A DNA stretch of 64,000 bases from CAMLIZ01 sp966212505 (GCA_966212505.1 CBIHRS010000028.1:1-64000); one strand, 5' to 3'; counted from the stretch's first letter, positions 53,520 through 62,513 are shown. The notes: generated by a model not told the origin, from the letters alone. A program made the numbers and translations.

Positions 53520-54181
53520 AGGAGCTTGCAAGAAAGTTCGTGGAGGAAACGCCCGTCAGTCTTGTAGCAAGAGCGGCAGTTGACCAATGCTTAAAGCTCC
53601 CGCCCACCACACTCACATTGACCCCCGGTGCGCTACATAGCGCTCACTTACCACTCGGCAATCGCCAAGCTGTACCAAAGATATGAGCCTCCGTGAAGCT
53701 CTCTTCCAATGGTCATTGACTCAGCTATCACGAAGTCAAGTACTTTCAACCATTAGATAGTTCGATGGTACCGGATTCAAAGGGAAGTAGCTATTGAACA
53801 ATGTAGGGAAGCCGTGTTGTCTCCGCTGCTTACGTCTCGCTTTTGTGGAGTCATGTGCTCCACCTGAGCATCTCGTCTCTTCAGAAGCGGAACGGAGTCC
53901 AAAGTCTCTTCAGGTGCACAGCCGCGCACCTTCCCAGCAACTACTCCGCCCGCAGATCGGTTAAGCAGTCGTGAGCGGAAACCGGATCTATCTCGAGAAC
54001 CTCTAAGAGCCTCTCACTCAAAGAGCTTTGCGCGTGTTGGCCAAGAGAATTTCGCACTCCGCGGTGGAGAGCAGAGAGCAGATTTGGGACGAACCGCAAG
54101 GGGGCGCTGCGTTGGGCGTAAGCAGCCACCACGCGCAGGGTGCGCTATAAGTCCGCACCGCAAAAGGAATTCTCAAACGAA
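53520..54181. other. AT-rich stretch without a clear gene
   Basis: About 660 bp between the low-GC operon and the tRNA-Phe terminator. It has lower GC than the chromosome and many stop codons. A 63-residue open frame (53941-54132, minus) ends SLSERLLEVLEIDPVSAHDCLTDLRAE but has no ribosome site or known family. It presumably holds the operon promoter and decayed island sequence. I see no repeats, integrase or RNA gene. Confidence 0.55.
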
Positions 54182-54209
54182 AACGCCCTCTGGAGACCCA
54201 GAGGGCGTT
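54182..54209 (-). terminator. Terminator of tRNA-Phe
   Basis: A 12-bp perfect stem (54182-54193 with 54198-54209), four-base loop, followed on the minus strand by TTTT. It lies six bases after the tRNA 3' end. Confidence 0.85.
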
Positions 54210-54214
54210 GAAGC

Positions 54215-54290
54215 TGGTGGCCAAGGGCGGAATCGAACCACCGACACGCGGATTTTCAATCCGCTGCTCTACCAACTGAGCTACTTGGCC
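54215..54290 (-). tRNA. tRNA-Phe (GAA)
   Basis: A 76-base cloverleaf on the minus strand beginning GGCCAAGTAGCTCAGTTGG and ending with an encoded CCA. The anticodon arm CGGAT-TGAAAAT-ATCCG-like region reads GAA, for phenylalanine; the T arm GGTTCGATTCC is standard. It lies downstream of the response regulator gene on the same strand, and separates it from the low-GC stretch. Confidence 0.97.
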
Positions 54291-54301
54291 AAGAACCCGA
54301 G

Positions 54302-54329
54302 ACTATAGCACGCTTTTTCGCGGCTCCAA
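54302..54329 (-). promoter_or_regulatory. Promoter for tRNA-Phe
   Basis: On the minus strand TTGGAG (54324-54329) and TATAGT (54302-54307) are 16 bases apart, followed by a GC-rich CTCGGG discriminator and the tRNA start 11 bases after the -10 box. A GC-rich discriminator is typical of stable-RNA promoters under stringent control. Confidence 0.65.
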
Positions 54330-55025
54330 TCAGAGGCCGCCGTTGCGCTTGTTGCGCGAGAGATCGACGCCCAGCTGCTTGAGCTTGCGGTACAGGTGGG
54401 TGCGCTCCAGGCCGGTCTTTTCGGCCACGCGGGTCATGCTGCCGTTTTCCTTGGCCAGGTGGAATTCGAAGTAGCTCTTCTCGAAGGCATCGCGCGCTTC
54501 GCGCAGCGGGCGGTCGAGTTCGAAGACCTGCTCCGATTGCGGCCCCATCATCAGCTGCACCGGCGCGTGGTTGACCGCGCTCAGGTTGGGCTCGAGCCCG
54601 AGGGGCTGGAATCCGTCTGCCCGAAAGCTGGGCGACGCGGCGGGCCGGGCCGGCGCGGGCGACGGCTTGTTCAGGCCCTGCTCCACCGCGCGCAGCAGCT
54701 TCTGCAGCGTGATCGGCTTCTCGAGGAAGGCCATCGCGCCGTACTTGGTGGCTTCCACCGCGGTGTCGATCGTGCCGTGGCCGCTCATCATGATGACCGG
54801 CATGGTCAGCTGGCCGCCGGCGCCCCACTCCTTCAGCAGCGTGATGCCATCGACGTCGGGCATCCAGATGTCGAGCAGCACCAGGTCGAGGCGCAGCCGC
54901 TCGCGGCAGGCGCGGGCCTGCGCGGCGTTTTCCGCGAGTTCGACGGTGTGACCCTCGTCGGTGAGGATTTCCGACAGCAGGGCGCGGATGCCGAGTTCGT
55001 CGTCTACTACAAGAATGGTGGCCAT
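54330..55025 (-). CDS. NtrX-like response regulator lacking the AAA+ domain
   Basis: 231 residues. A receiver domain (ILVVDDELGIRALLSEIL; Asp52 in LLDIWMPDVDG; MMSGHG; LEKPI) is joined by a ~60-residue proline/alanine linker to a Fis-type helix-turn-helix (GSMTRVAEKTGLERTHLYRKLKQLGVD). NtrX normally has a central AAA+ sigma54-interaction domain; it is absent here, so this resembles the shorter betaproteobacterial form or RegA/ActR. It lies 9 bp after the NtrY-like kinase, its probable partner, and tRNA-Phe follows. Confidence 0.92.
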   Translation of the reverse strand: MATILVVDDELGIRALLSEILTDEGHTVELAENAAQARACRERLRLDLVLLDIWMPDVDGITLLKEWGAGGQLTMPVIMMSGHGTIDTAVEATKYGAMAFLEKPITLQKLLRAVEQGLNKPSPAPARPAASPSFRADGFQPLGLEPNLSAVNHAPVQLMMGPQSEQVFELDRPLREARDAFEKSYFEFHLAKENGSMTRVAEKTGLERTHLYRKLKQLGVDLSRNKRNGGL

Positions 55026-55034
55026 TGAGTGCGC

Positions 55035-57329
55035 TCAGTGCGCCTGCGTAGGGATGTTTGCCGCCAGCGGCGCCTGTGCGGGAGCGAGATTCGAAAATGA
55101 TAGCGAAACTTGTGCGCCCGCCACCCGTGCTTCAGCGCTGCCGCCCTCCGTGAGGTTGACAACGCGCACGCGGGCGCCGTGTTCGTCGGCGATCTTCTTC
55201 ACCACAGCCAGGCCCAGGCCGGTGCCCTTGGTCTTGGTGGTGACGTAGGGCTCGAAGGCGCGCTTGAGCACCTTGTCGGCAAAGCCGGGCCCATTGTCGG
55301 AGACCTTGAGGCGCACCGCGCGCAGCTGGCCCTGCTCGTTGCGCGCCGCCTCGGTGCTGATGCGCACGCGGCCGTCGGGCCGGTCGGCCACCGCGTCGAG
55401 CGCGTTCTGCACGAGGTTGTGGATCACCTGGCGCAGCTGGGTCGGGTCGCCCACGATGCCGGGCAGCCCTTCGGGCAGGTCGGCCACCAGCTGGCCCTTC
55501 TCCTGCGCATGGCCATAGAGCGCCAGCACCTCGACGACCAGCGCATTGAGGTCGAGCGGACGCAGGCGCACCGCCGGCAGGCGGGCGTAGTCGCGGAACT
55601 CGTTGACCAGCTGCTTCATCGCCTGCACCTGGGTCACGATGGTGCCCACCGAGCGCTGCAGCATCGCCTGGTCGTTGCCCTCGAGCTTGGCCTCGAGCTT
55701 GTGCTGCAGCCGCTCGGCCGAGAGCTGGATCGGCGTGAGGGGGTTCTTGATCTCGTGCGCCAGCCGGCGCGCCACCTCGCTCCAGGCCGCCGAGCGCTGC
55801 GACGACACCACCTCGGTGATGTCGTCGAAGACCATCAGCTTGGCGTCGTGCGGCAGCACGGCGCCGCGCACCAGCAGGGTCAGCGTGTCCTGCTCGCGGC
55901 CGCTGCTGCCGCCGCCCGTCTGCAGCTCGAACGAATCCTGCCAGTGGTCGCGCTCGCCGGCCTCGGGGCTGGTGCTGTGCAGCTCGAAGCGCTGCCACAC
56001 CGCCTGCGCGAAATCGGCCAGGCCGGGCACGTCATCGAGCGGGCGGCCACGGTAGGCGAACAGCGGCAGCTTCAGGATGCGCGTGGCGCCGGGGTTCACC
56101 GTCTCGATGCGGCGTGCGCCGTCGAACACGATCACGCCGGCGGTCAGGTTGTCGAGGATGGTCTGCAGGTTGGTGCGGGCGCCCTCGAGCTGCGCCACGC
56201 CGCGCTGCACCTGCTCGCGCGCCTCGGCCAGCTGCTCGGTCATCGCTGCGAACGAGCGGGTGAGGCCGCCCAGTTCGTCGCGCGAGGCATAGACGGGCTT
56301 GGCGCGCAGGTCGCCGCCCGCCACCTGGCGCATGCCCTCGGCCAGCAGCAGCAGCGGCCGCGCGAGCTGGTGGCCGAGCATGGCCGCGAGCAGCACTGCG
56401 CCAAACACCGCGAGGATCAGCACCAGCGTGAGCGTGCCGACGTACATGCGGCGCAGGCCGTCGCGCGCGAGCGCCCGCTGCTGGTATTCGCGGTAGGCCG
56501 TCTGCAGCGCGAGCGCATTCGAGGCCAGCAGCGGCGGCACCGGCTGCACCACCATCAGGAAGCGGTCTTCGCTGTCGAGCCGCAGCTCGGTGCTGGGCAC
56601 CAGCGCCACCGCCCGCACCCGCGCATTGGGCGCGATCGGGCCGGCGTTGGCATTGGCCGGCTCGTCGTCCAGCCCCTCGAGCTGGCTGACGACGCGGGTG
56701 CTGCGCACCTGCCGCAGCAGCAGCGCGGCCGGCCGCTCGGGCGTGAAGCTCACCGAGCCGCCGGTGGCCGACGACATCAGCACCTGGCCGTTGGCGCCGA
56801 TCAGCGCCACCTCGCGGGCCGACAGCTGCTCGCGCACGCGCTCCAGCGCCAGCGGCGGAATGTTGCGGCTGTCGCCCAGCCGCTCGGCGGCCAGGCGCGT
56901 CTTGGTGCTCACCTCGTTGACCACCGAGTCGAGCGTGCCTCGGCCCAGCGAGAGCCCGGCATTGAGCGCCCCCTCGACCTGCACGTCGAACCAGGCCTCG
57001 ATGCTGCGCGTGACGAACTGGTACGACACGGTGTAGATCAGCAGTCCCGGCAGCACGCCCACCAGCGCAAAGATGCCCGCAAGCTTGAACAGCAGCCGGC
57101 TGCCGAACTTGCCACGCCGCATGCGCACCGCCAGCCGCACCGCTGCGCCGATGATCACCGCTGCCAGCAGCCCGGCCACCGCCACGTTGACCCAGAACAG
57201 CCAGACGAAATTGCGTTCGTAGAAGCCGCGGCTGTGCGTGGCGAACGACAGCACGAAGGCCAGCACCAGGCCGACGCCGGTGATGGCCACCAGCGCGACG
57301 ATCAGGGCCCAGCGGGACGATTTGGTCAT
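55035..57329 (-). CDS. NtrY-like sensor histidine kinase
   Basis: 764 residues. N-terminal membrane segments (WALIVALVAITGVGLVLAFVLSF, FVWLFWVNVAVAGLLAAVIIGAAV, LLFKLAGIFALVGVLPGLLIY) flank a periplasmic sensing region; then HAMP (LARPLLLLAEGMRQVAGGDL), PAS (NLQTILDNLTAGVIVFDGARRI), H-box ARRLAHEIKNPLTPIQLSAERLQ and the ATPase domain (VHNLVQNALDAVAD, SDNGPGFADKVLKRAFEPYVTTKTKGTGLGLAVVKKI). The signal sensed is not known; in related bacteria the pair affects redox and nitrogen responses. Followed by its response regulator. Confidence 0.94.
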   Translation of the reverse strand: MTKSSRWALIVALVAITGVGLVLAFVLSFATHSRGFYERNFVWLFWVNVAVAGLLAAVIIGAAVRLAVRMRRGKFGSRLLFKLAGIFALVGVLPGLLIYTVSYQFVTRSIEAWFDVQVEGALNAGLSLGRGTLDSVVNEVSTKTRLAAERLGDSRNIPPLALERVREQLSAREVALIGANGQVLMSSATGGSVSFTPERPAALLLRQVRSTRVVSQLEGLDDEPANANAGPIAPNARVRAVALVPSTELRLDSEDRFLMVVQPVPPLLASNALALQTAYREYQQRALARDGLRRMYVGTLTLVLILAVFGAVLLAAMLGHQLARPLLLLAEGMRQVAGGDLRAKPVYASRDELGGLTRSFAAMTEQLAEAREQVQRGVAQLEGARTNLQTILDNLTAGVIVFDGARRIETVNPGATRILKLPLFAYRGRPLDDVPGLADFAQAVWQRFELHSTSPEAGERDHWQDSFELQTGGGSSGREQDTLTLLVRGAVLPHDAKLMVFDDITEVVSSQRSAAWSEVARRLAHEIKNPLTPIQLSAERLQHKLEAKLEGNDQAMLQRSVGTIVTQVQAMKQLVNEFRDYARLPAVRLRPLDLNALVVEVLALYGHAQEKGQLVADLPEGLPGIVGDPTQLRQVIHNLVQNALDAVADRPDGRVRISTEAARNEQGQLRAVRLKVSDNGPGFADKVLKRAFEPYVTTKTKGTGLGLAVVKKIADEHGARVRVVNLTEGGSAEARVAGAQVSLSFSNLAPAQAPLAANIPTQAH

Positions 57330-57353
57330 TGGCCTTGGCGCGGCATCAGACGC

Positions 57354-57911
57354 TCAATCGAGCTTCAACGTGCGCTCGACCCCCAGCGACCATTCCGGCT
57401 GCCCGCCGATGCCGAACTGCATCGGCCGCGGCAGCTGCGAGGTGTCGAGCCGGTAGTTGAACTCGACGTAGTAGCGGCTGTCGGCGTCGAGCTGCGACGC
57501 ATCGGCGATTTTCCAGCGGCCCAGGCTCGACAGCGCGACCAGGGCTTCCGACAGGCTGCCGTAGGTCTGCGCCAGGCCGCCCACCAGCGTGACGCGCCAG
57601 CTGTCGCTCAGCGGCTGGTACGACAGGCGCCAGCTCCGGGCCACGTGCGACACCCGCTCGTCGCGCCAGTACCAGCGATGCCGGAACACGGTGGCATCGA
57701 CCGCGAAATACAGCGGCACGCCGCGCTGCAGCGCATCGTCGACCACGCGGGGCAACACGACGTTGGCGCTGAAGTCGAGCGTGAGCCCGCCATCCTGCCG
57801 CTGCACCTTGAGCGACGTGAGCTCGATGCCCTGCGCCTGCACCGCGCTGGCGCCGAACAGCGCCGCGCCCAGCAGCGCCAGCACGCACCATGCCGCGGCC
57901 TGGCGCCGCAT
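57354..57911 (-). CDS. DUF4390 domain-containing protein
   Basis: About 185 residues from the ATG at 57911, with a signal peptide (AAAWCVLALLGAALFGASAVQA). The DUF4390 pattern follows: LTLDFSANVVLPRVVDDALQRGVPLYFAVDATVFRHRWYWRDERVSHVARSWRLSYQPLSDSWRV. It is always seen between rsmB and the NtrY-like gene in betaproteobacteria; the function is unknown, probably periplasmic. A GTG at 57956 or a TTG at 57968 (TTGA overlap with rsmB stop) would extend it at the N-terminus. Confidence 0.88.
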   Translation of the reverse strand: MRRQAAAWCVLALLGAALFGASAVQAQGIELTSLKVQRQDGGLTLDFSANVVLPRVVDDALQRGVPLYFAVDATVFRHRWYWRDERVSHVARSWRLSYQPLSDSWRVTLVGGLAQTYGSLSEALVALSSLGRWKIADASQLDADSRYYVEFNYRLDTSQLPRPMQFGIGGQPEWSLGVERTLKLD

Positions 57912-57964
57912 CGCGCGGGGCCAGAGTCGCAGGCAGGCCGTCACGATGCGCAGCACAGTCGACG

Positions 57965-59452
57965 TCAATCTTTTGGTTTGTGGAGCAGGGCGTAGTAGAA
58001 GCCGTCGTGCAGGGCGGCTTCGCCCGGCGCCACGGCCTGGGCCGCATTGTCGGGCACCGGCAGCAGGTGGCCTGGCGACCTGGCGTCATGTCGGGGCTTG
58101 CCCGAGGTGGTGCGTTGCAAAAAAGCGTCGATCTGTGCCTGGCCCTCGGCCTTGAACAGCGAACACGTGACATACAGCAGCCGGCCGCCAGGCTTGAGCA
58201 GCGGCCACAGCGCGTCCAGCATCTCGGCCTGGATGCGGGCCAGCGCGGTCACGTCGTCGGGGCGGCGCAGCCAGCGCACATCCGGGTGCCGGCGCACGAT
58301 GCCGGAGGCGCTGCACGGTGCATCGAGCAGGATGGCGTCGAACGGCCGGCCATCCCACCAGCTCGCGGTGTCGCGCGCGTCGGCCGCCTTCAGCTCGGCG
58401 CTGAGCTGCAGCCGGTTCAGCGTCTCCTGCACGCGCTGCAGGCGCAGCGGGTCGCTGTCGAGCGCCAGCAGGTCGAGGTCGGCCGCTTCGAGCAGGTGCG
58501 CCGTCTTGCCGCCGGGGGCGGCGCAGGCATCGAGCACGCGAGCCCCGGCGGGCAGGCGGTCGAGCCGGCGCGGGCGCAGCGTCTTCTCCACCGCCACCGG
58601 CTCCGGCGAGGCCAGGCCCTGCGCCAGCGCCACCGTCGACGGCACCCGCAGCTCGGGCTCGGGCAGCCGGCGGGCGTGTTCGGGCAATGCATCGCCCAGC
58701 AGCAGCGGCGCGGCGAGCTGGGCCGCGGCATCCTGCACCGAGACCTCGCCTTCGGCGAAGCCCGGCAGCTGGTTCACCGGCCAGGGCCGGTCGAGCAGCA
58801 CGGTGAAATCGCCCAGCGCCCGCGCCCCCTTGCCCTGGGCATTGAGGCGCTGCACGTAGGCCTCGGCGGTGCCGCGGCGCGCATTGACCCGCAAGGTCAT
58901 GGGCGGGTGGCGGTTGGCCGCCTTCAGCACGGCCTGCCATTGCTGCGGCCAGTCCTGCTTGACGCGCTCGATCCACCACAGCGGATGGTTGTAGGCGGCC
59001 AGCGGCTGCACGATGGCCGCGGCCACCAGCGCATCGCGCTCGCGCAGGAAGCGCCGCAGCACCGCATTGATGAAGCCGGCCGCCGCCGGAGTGCGCTGGC
59101 GTGCGGCGGTCACCGCCTGGTCGACCAGCGTGTGGTCGGCGTAGCCCGGCGCCTCGGCCGCATCGGGCACCGGCCACAGCAGCGCCAACGCGGTGGTCAG
59201 CAGCGCATCCACGTTGGGCGGCGGCGCCTTGGGCGCGAGCTTCTCGCGCACGACCTGGGCGCCGCCCAGCCAGCGCAGCACGTGGAAGCTCAGCGCCTGC
59301 GTGCCGGCGCGGGCCTCGGCCGGGCAGCGGGCCAGCACATCGGTGAGCGATTTGCCGGCGCGCACGGCCTGCACGGCATCGGCCGTGTGGTCGAGCAGCC
59401 GGGCGAGCGGTAGCGAAAAAGTAGACGCTTTCGGGGACTGCGGGGCATTCAC
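57965..59452 (-). CDS. rsmB: 16S rRNA (cytosine-967-C5)-methyltransferase RsmB
   Basis: 495 residues from a GTG start at 59452. An N-terminal NusB-like helical domain is followed by the methyltransferase core with VLDACAAPGGKTAHLLE (SAM site), the DAPCSASGIVRRHPDVRW motif and the catalytic VTCSLFKAEG with its cysteine. RsmB methylates C967 of 16S rRNA. It is slightly longer than the E. coli enzyme (429), mostly in the N-terminal half. DUF4390 and the NtrY/NtrX-like genes follow on the same strand. Confidence 0.94.
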   Translation of the reverse strand: MNAPQSPKASTFSLPLARLLDHTADAVQAVRAGKSLTDVLARCPAEARAGTQALSFHVLRWLGGAQVVREKLAPKAPPPNVDALLTTALALLWPVPDAAEAPGYADHTLVDQAVTAARQRTPAAAGFINAVLRRFLRERDALVAAAIVQPLAAYNHPLWWIERVKQDWPQQWQAVLKAANRHPPMTLRVNARRGTAEAYVQRLNAQGKGARALGDFTVLLDRPWPVNQLPGFAEGEVSVQDAAAQLAAPLLLGDALPEHARRLPEPELRVPSTVALAQGLASPEPVAVEKTLRPRRLDRLPAGARVLDACAAPGGKTAHLLEAADLDLLALDSDPLRLQRVQETLNRLQLSAELKAADARDTASWWDGRPFDAILLDAPCSASGIVRRHPDVRWLRRPDDVTALARIQAEMLDALWPLLKPGGRLLYVTCSLFKAEGQAQIDAFLQRTTSGKPRHDARSPGHLLPVPDNAAQAVAPGEAALHDGFYYALLHKPKD

Positions 59453-59533
59453 GCGGGCAGTCTATCCCCTGGCTCCAGGCACGAGATTTGGTCCGCGGTG
59501 ACAATTCACGCTGGAGACCTTGAGGAGCGTCCG

Positions 59534-60277
59534 ATGTCTGGCCCAAGCAGCAGCACCACCACCATGCCGATCTTTCGCAACGAAGACGAACTGCGCGCGC
59601 TGCCCGCCTCGCAGCGCATCCGCTACCGCCTGGTGGGCGCCGACTGCCGCTACCACGCCAACGACAACATCTCGGCCTACATCAAGGACGGCGAGCTCGC
59701 CGAGCTGAAGGCCGAGGTCGAGGCGCAGATGAAGAAGGTGCTGGAAACGCTGGTGATCGACACCGAGAGCGACCACAACACCAACGACACCGCGCGCCGC
59801 GTGGCCAAGATGTTCATCGACGAGGTGTTCCGCGGCCGCTACGTGCCGATGCCCTCGGTCACCGAATTCCCCAATGCCGAGCGACTCAACGAGCTGATGA
59901 TCGTGGGCCCGGTGAAGGTGCGCAGCGCCTGCTCGCACCACCTGTGTCCGATCCTCGGCAAGGTGTGGATCGGCGTGCTGCCCAACGAACATTCCAACCT
60001 GATCGGCCTGAGCAAATACGCCCGCATCTGCGACTGGATCATGAGCCGGCCGCAGATCCAGGAAGAGGCGGTGACCATGCTGGCCAACGAGCTGCAGGAG
60101 CGGGTGAAGCCCGACGGCCTGGCGATCGTGATGGAGGCCGACCACTTCTGCATGCACTGGCGCGGCGTGAAGGACGACGAATCGATGATGACCAACAGCG
60201 TGATGCGCGGCGCCTTCCTCAAGGATGCAAACCTGCGGCGCGAATTCCTCTCGCTGCTGAGCAAGAAGAACGGCTAG
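59534..60277 (+). CDS. folE: GTP cyclohydrolase I
   Basis: 247 residues. The family motifs are present: DTARRVAKMFIDEVFRGRY, the zinc site SACSHHLCPILGKVWIGVLP (Cys, His, Cys), NLIGLSKYARICDWIMSRPQIQE, and the terminal EADHFCMHWRGVKDDESMMTNSVMRG. It converts GTP to dihydroneopterin triphosphate, the first step of folate and pterin synthesis. A GAGGAG ribosome site precedes the ATG at 59534. The BLUF gene follows after 10 bases. Confidence 0.95.
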   Translation: MSGPSSSTTTMPIFRNEDELRALPASQRIRYRLVGADCRYHANDNISAYIKDGELAELKAEVEAQMKKVLETLVIDTESDHNTNDTARRVAKMFIDEVFRGRYVPMPSVTEFPNAERLNELMIVGPVKVRSACSHHLCPILGKVWIGVLPNEHSNLIGLSKYARICDWIMSRPQIQEEAVTMLANELQERVKPDGLAIVMEADHFCMHWRGVKDDESMMTNSVMRGAFLKDANLRREFLSLLSKKNG

Positions 60278-60287
60278 GAGATTCATC

Positions 60288-60716
60288 ATGCTGGTGCGCC
60301 TGACCTACTGCAGCCGCGCGGTGCCCGCGGTGGACCATGAAGAGCTGGTCGCGATCATGAAGAAGTCGCGCGCCAACAACCTCAAGGCCGGCATCACCGG
60401 CGTGCTGTGCTTCAGCGACGGCTTCTTCATCCAGGTGCTCGAAGGCGGCCGTGCCGCGGTGAACCAGCTCTACAACCGCGTTGTCGTCGACGGCCGGCAT
60501 GCCGACGTCACGCTGCTGGGCTACGAAGAGGTGGCCGAGCGCCGCTATGCCGGCTGGGCCATGGGCCAGGCCAACATGGCGCGGCTCAATCCGGCGCTGC
60601 TGCTCAAGTACTCGGAGCGCGCGGCGCTCGATCCGTATGCGCTGTCCAACCGCGCGGTGATCGCGCTGTTCGACGAACTGGTCGCCACCGCGGCGATCAT
60701 GTGCCCCGGCGCCTGA
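60288..60716 (+). CDS. BLUF-domain blue-light photoreceptor
   Basis: 142 residues, a stand-alone BLUF domain. The flavin-binding and photoactive residues line up with the known domain: Tyr7 (RLTYCSRA), Asn31 (ANNLKAGITG), Gln49 (FFIQVLEG), Trp90 and Met92 (GWAMG). BLUF domains bind FAD and signal after blue light through a Tyr-Gln hydrogen-bond switch. No output domain is fused, so it must act by protein contact. It follows folE by 10 bases and may be co-transcribed. Confidence 0.93.
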   Translation: MLVRLTYCSRAVPAVDHEELVAIMKKSRANNLKAGITGVLCFSDGFFIQVLEGGRAAVNQLYNRVVVDGRHADVTLLGYEEVAERRYAGWAMGQANMARLNPALLLKYSERAALDPYALSNRAVIALFDELVATAAIMCPGA

Positions 60717-60726
60717 TGTCGTTTCG

Positions 60727-61662
60727 TCAATGGCCTCCGCTGCGCGCCAGCAGCTTGCGCAGGGTGGCGGCTTCGGCATAGCCCACACGCTCGGCCACCG
60801 TCTGCAGCGGCAGCTTGGTGGTTTGCAGCAGATGCCTCGCCTGCTCCACCCGCAGCCGCTGCACGAAGCGCAGCGGCGACATTCCGAGCGATGCCTCGAA
60901 GCGGCGTGCCAGCGTGCGCGGGGTCAGGTGCAGCGCTGAAGCGAGATCGCCGAGCTTGAAGGGCTGGTCGAGCCGCCGGCGGATCCAGCGCTCGGCCTCG
61001 CACACCACCGGATGCTGCTGCGCCAAGTGATGCGGAATCGCATAGCGCATCTGGCTGCTGCGGCGGTCGAGCATCAGGTAGCGCGCGCACTCCTGCGCCA
61101 GCGCCGGGCCGGCATGGCGCGCCACCAGTTCGAGCATCAGGTCAGCCTGGCTGAAGGCGGCCCCCGCGCAGAGCAGCCGCCCATCGCCGACCACCATCTT
61201 GTCCATGTCGAGCTCGATGCGCGGATAGCGCCGGCGGAAATGCGGCGCAAGCCACCAGCTCGTGGTGGCGACGCCGCCATCGAGCAGGCCCGTCTCGGCC
61301 AGCACGAAGGTGCCTGCACAGGATGCGGCCAGCGTCGCGCCCTCGCCTGCCTGCGCTTTCAGCCAGCCCACCGCCTTCTGCACAGCATTCGCCGCAAGCC
61401 AGTTATCAATCTCCTGCGGAAGCGGTCGATTGGCGCCGGGAACGATCACGAGGTCGGCCGCCGGCAGCAAGTGCATCGGCACGAGGTCGACGCGCAGTCC
61501 GGCCGATGACCGCAGGCTGCGCGACGACCCCGTGAGCACCGGGCGGAACGGCAGCGGCCGGCCCTGCTGGCCCGCCAGCCGGTTGGCGGCCGACATCACG
61601 TCGAGCGTGATGCCGAGGCTGGTGTCGAGCACGTCGGGCAGCACGAGAACCGCGACTTTCAT
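60727..61662 (-). CDS. GlxA-type AraC-family transcriptional regulator
   Basis: 311 residues: an N-terminal DJ-1/PfpI-like domain (LVLPDVLDTSLGITLDVMSAANRL, DLVIVPGANRP, ATLAASCAGTFVLAETGLLDG) and a C-terminal AraC double helix-turn-helix (FKLGDLASALHLTPRTLARRFEASLGMSPLRFVQRLRVEQARHLL; TVAERVGYAEAATLRKL). Such GlxA-like regulators sense unknown ligands. It is divergent from the HD-domain gene with ~98 bp between starts, and converges on the BLUF gene. Start ATG at 61662. Confidence 0.92.
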   Translation of the reverse strand: MKVAVLVLPDVLDTSLGITLDVMSAANRLAGQQGRPLPFRPVLTGSSRSLRSSAGLRVDLVPMHLLPAADLVIVPGANRPLPQEIDNWLAANAVQKAVGWLKAQAGEGATLAASCAGTFVLAETGLLDGGVATTSWWLAPHFRRRYPRIELDMDKMVVGDGRLLCAGAAFSQADLMLELVARHAGPALAQECARYLMLDRRSSQMRYAIPHHLAQQHPVVCEAERWIRRRLDQPFKLGDLASALHLTPRTLARRFEASLGMSPLRFVQRLRVEQARHLLQTTKLPLQTVAERVGYAEAATLRKLLARSGGH

Positions 61663-61760
61663 GTTGTCAAAAATGAACCTTTGAACGTCTATCTTGCCAC
61701 TGTGCATTGAGCACCATCGCCACCACACTGCGCGACATGACGCATCAGAGGAGCAACCGG

Positions 61761-62513
61761 ATGACGACACTGGGCAGCCTGGCATGGTCGGAGCGCCGTG
61801 GCGGCGTGTTGACACGGCGCGAGCGCTGGTCGCTGCTGCTGGCAGGAATCGCCGCGAGGCTGCAGAGGGCGAAATCAGCACCTGTGCAGGCACTGGCCGA
61901 TCTCGACCCTGCTGCGCTGCGGCACATCGATCCGCCGGACGACGGGCTGGCGCGCGCGGCCCTGAAGGCAGCCGAATCGGCACAGGAGCCCTGGCTGACG
62001 CAGCACGCATGGCGCACCTATGCCTGGGGCAGCCTGCTCGGCCTGCGCGACGGGCTGCACCCCGATCGCAGCCTCTTCTTCGCCGCGGCCCTGCTGCACG
62101 ACCTCGGCCTGGCGGCTGCGCATGCGGAGCCGCGCGACCAGTGCTTCGCCGTGCGCGGTGCGCGGGCGGCACGGCAGCTGATGCTGCAGGCCGGCGCCAG
62201 CGCGATGCAGGCCGACCGGGTGGCGGAGGCGATCAGCTTCCACATCAACCTGCAGGTGCCGGCCGACGCGGGCCCGGAGGCGCAACTCGTCCAGGCCGGC
62301 GCGTCGCTCGACGTGATGGGCCGGCGCTACCGCGAGCTGGCCCCGCCGCTGCGGGAGGCGGTGCTGCAACGCCACCCTCGCATGGAGATGAAGGCCGCGC
62401 TGTGCCGCTGCCTGCAGCACCAGGCCGACACGGCACCGAACACCCGCATGGGGCTCTACGTGAACCGCTTCGGCTTCACGCGGCTGGTCGCGCAGGCACC
62501 GTTCAGCGAGTGA
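61761..62513 (+). CDS. HD-domain protein (cyanamide hydratase-like)
   Basis: 250 residues from the ATG at 61761, which has a strong GAGGAG site 8 bases upstream (earlier in-frame starts exist at 61737 and 61707). The HD motif is in FFAAALLHDLGLAAAH and further histidines occur in HAWRTYAWG and AISFHINLQ. This fits the HD phosphohydrolase/hydratase group related to cyanamide hydratase. The substrate is unknown. Divergent from the GlxA-type gene, which may control it; its end overlaps the LysR gene by 11 bases (convergent). Confidence 0.85.
   Translation: MTTLGSLAWSERRGGVLTRRERWSLLLAGIAARLQRAKSAPVQALADLDPAALRHIDPPDDGLARAALKAAESAQEPWLTQHAWRTYAWGSLLGLRDGLHPDRSLFFAAALLHDLGLAAAHAEPRDQCFAVRGARAARQLMLQAGASAMQADRVAEAISFHINLQVPADAGPEAQLVQAGASLDVMGRRYRELAPPLREAVLQRHPRMEMKAALCRCLQHQADTAPNTRMGLYVNRFGFTRLVAQAPFSE

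Noticed and set aside
53941..54132. A 63-residue open frame on the - strand
   Set aside because: No ribosome site, no family, and it lies in AT-rich decayed-looking sequence; noted inside the intergenic entry instead.
51440..54214. A complete integrative element
   Set aside because: No integrase, transposase, relaxase or flanking direct repeats were found; only low GC and a neighbouring tRNA support transfer.
54030..54300. TTGGCCAAGA near 54039 repeated at the 5' end of tRNA-Phe, as a possible attachment-site pair
   Set aside because: Only 10 bases, at the wrong end of the tRNA for a typical integration site, and no integrase is present; likely chance.
55110..57995. A 961-residue open frame on the + strand
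   Set aside because: Antisense to the NtrY-like kinase and DUF4390; low-complexity Arg/His/Gln/Ala sequence, no domain.
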